NCBI GenBank assembly: GCA_034180045.1
Contig: JAXFOY010000012.1
Span: 1 to 22,833 of the forward strand
Direction of reading: 5' to 3'
Origin: Eubacterium_B sp034180045
GTDB taxonomy: Bacteria; Bacillota; Clostridia; Peptostreptococcales; Anaerovoracaceae
DNA length: 22,833 nt
Position numbers and translations under genes: made by a program. This document shows, piece after piece, positions 22,659 through 22,833 of this stretch. The notes under the pieces are model-generated. The model made no database searches. It saw only the letters and a list, made by a program, of their open reading frames with translations, and was not told the DNA's origin. Position 1 is the stretch's first letter; the number at the start of each line of letters is the position of its first letter.

Positions 22659-22701
22659 GAAACTAAACCGTTGAATTTGTTTAAGTAAATATAGGGTTAT
22701 A

Positions 22702-22806
22702 GGACAAAAAGCGTTGGTGGAAACCGGTATAACTGTTGAAACTTCAACAGTTATACCGGTTATATCTTTTTTTGAAGAAGATACAGGGTGGACAAAAAGC
22801 GTTGGT
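22702..22806. repeat. Two-copy direct repeat at right edge
   Basis: GGACAAAAAGCGTTGGT occurs perfectly at 22702-22718 and 22790-22806, 88 bases apart. Weaker similarity extends both ways (AAGNANATANAGGGT upstream; TATAACTGTTGAA versus AAAACTATTGAA downstream), giving units of about 60 bases. The window ends just after the second copy. Confidence 0.75.
22722..22773 (+). terminator. Strong long-stem terminator
   Basis: Arms of 19 bases (AACCGGTATAACTGTTGAA at 22722-22740, its exact complement at 22743-22761) meet across a 2-base spacer and are followed by ATATC and seven T. It works as a rho-independent terminator for the rightward genes; the perfect length is unusual and the left arm lies within the first direct repeat. 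Confidence 0.8.
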
Positions 22807-22833
22807 AAAATTGTGTAAAACTATTGAATTTTC

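Noticed and set aside
22702..22833. The right-edge repeats as a CRISPR array
   Set aside because: Only two copies, spaced 88 bases, with a long hairpin terminator between them and similarity fading gradually; no CRISPR-like repeat and spacer pattern.

Overview
The window looks like chromosome from a low-GC anaerobic Firmicute of the class Clostridia. Pointers are the tetrahydrofolate riboswitch in front of folT, a one-carbon (Fhs/FchA/FolD) cluster, a lysine-fermentation-type Kce enzyme, the murB/PHP/rapZ/whiA neighbourhood and GGAGG-type ribosome binding sites. I cannot name the species from sequence alone.

Layout. (1) Positions 1-2020 are the worn end of a mobile element: a Xre-family repressor read leftwards with the first codons of another gene after it, a divergent promoter region full of repeated half-sites, a short protein resembling the C-terminal segment of element-borne primases, and a decapitated, frameshifted C-terminal piece of a large serine recombinase. 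(2) Positions 2070-7864, read leftwards, form a folate/one-carbon block: fhs, fchA and folD in one tight run, then a probable terminator and a THF riboswitch controlling folT (folate uptake) and a fused folC/5-formyl-THF cyclo-ligase gene. Together they take up folate, polyglutamylate it, rescue 5-formyl-THF and interconvert formate and methylene-THF. (3) Positions 8088-15348, read rightwards, are a tight series: a HerA/YjgR-like ATPase, D-serine dehydratase, an MJ0936/YfcE-type phosphodiesterase, an AI-2E family membrane protein, murB, a PHP-domain protein started by TTG, and rapZ. (4) Positions 15329-16377 are a separate kce unit with its own promoter and two terminators. (5) Positions 16391-20989 are a cobalamin-riboswitch-controlled uptake system: a secreted, membrane-tethered receptor with a NEAT-like domain, a membrane-anchored binding protein, a FecCD/BtuC-type permease and an ATPase with an extra C-terminal domain. 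(6) An HD-domain hydrolase and whiA follow, then a region with a long perfect hairpin and a direct repeat.

The most promising material is the cobalamin-controlled surface receptor, whose NEAT-like domain seems to lack the usual haem tyrosine and which sits beside kce, an enzyme of a B12-dependent lysine pathway. Also notable are the abrupt GC-rich segment inside whiA, the unusual FolD active-site motif, the folC/cyclo-ligase fusion, the operator-like repeats near the repressor, and the repeated sequence at the right edge.
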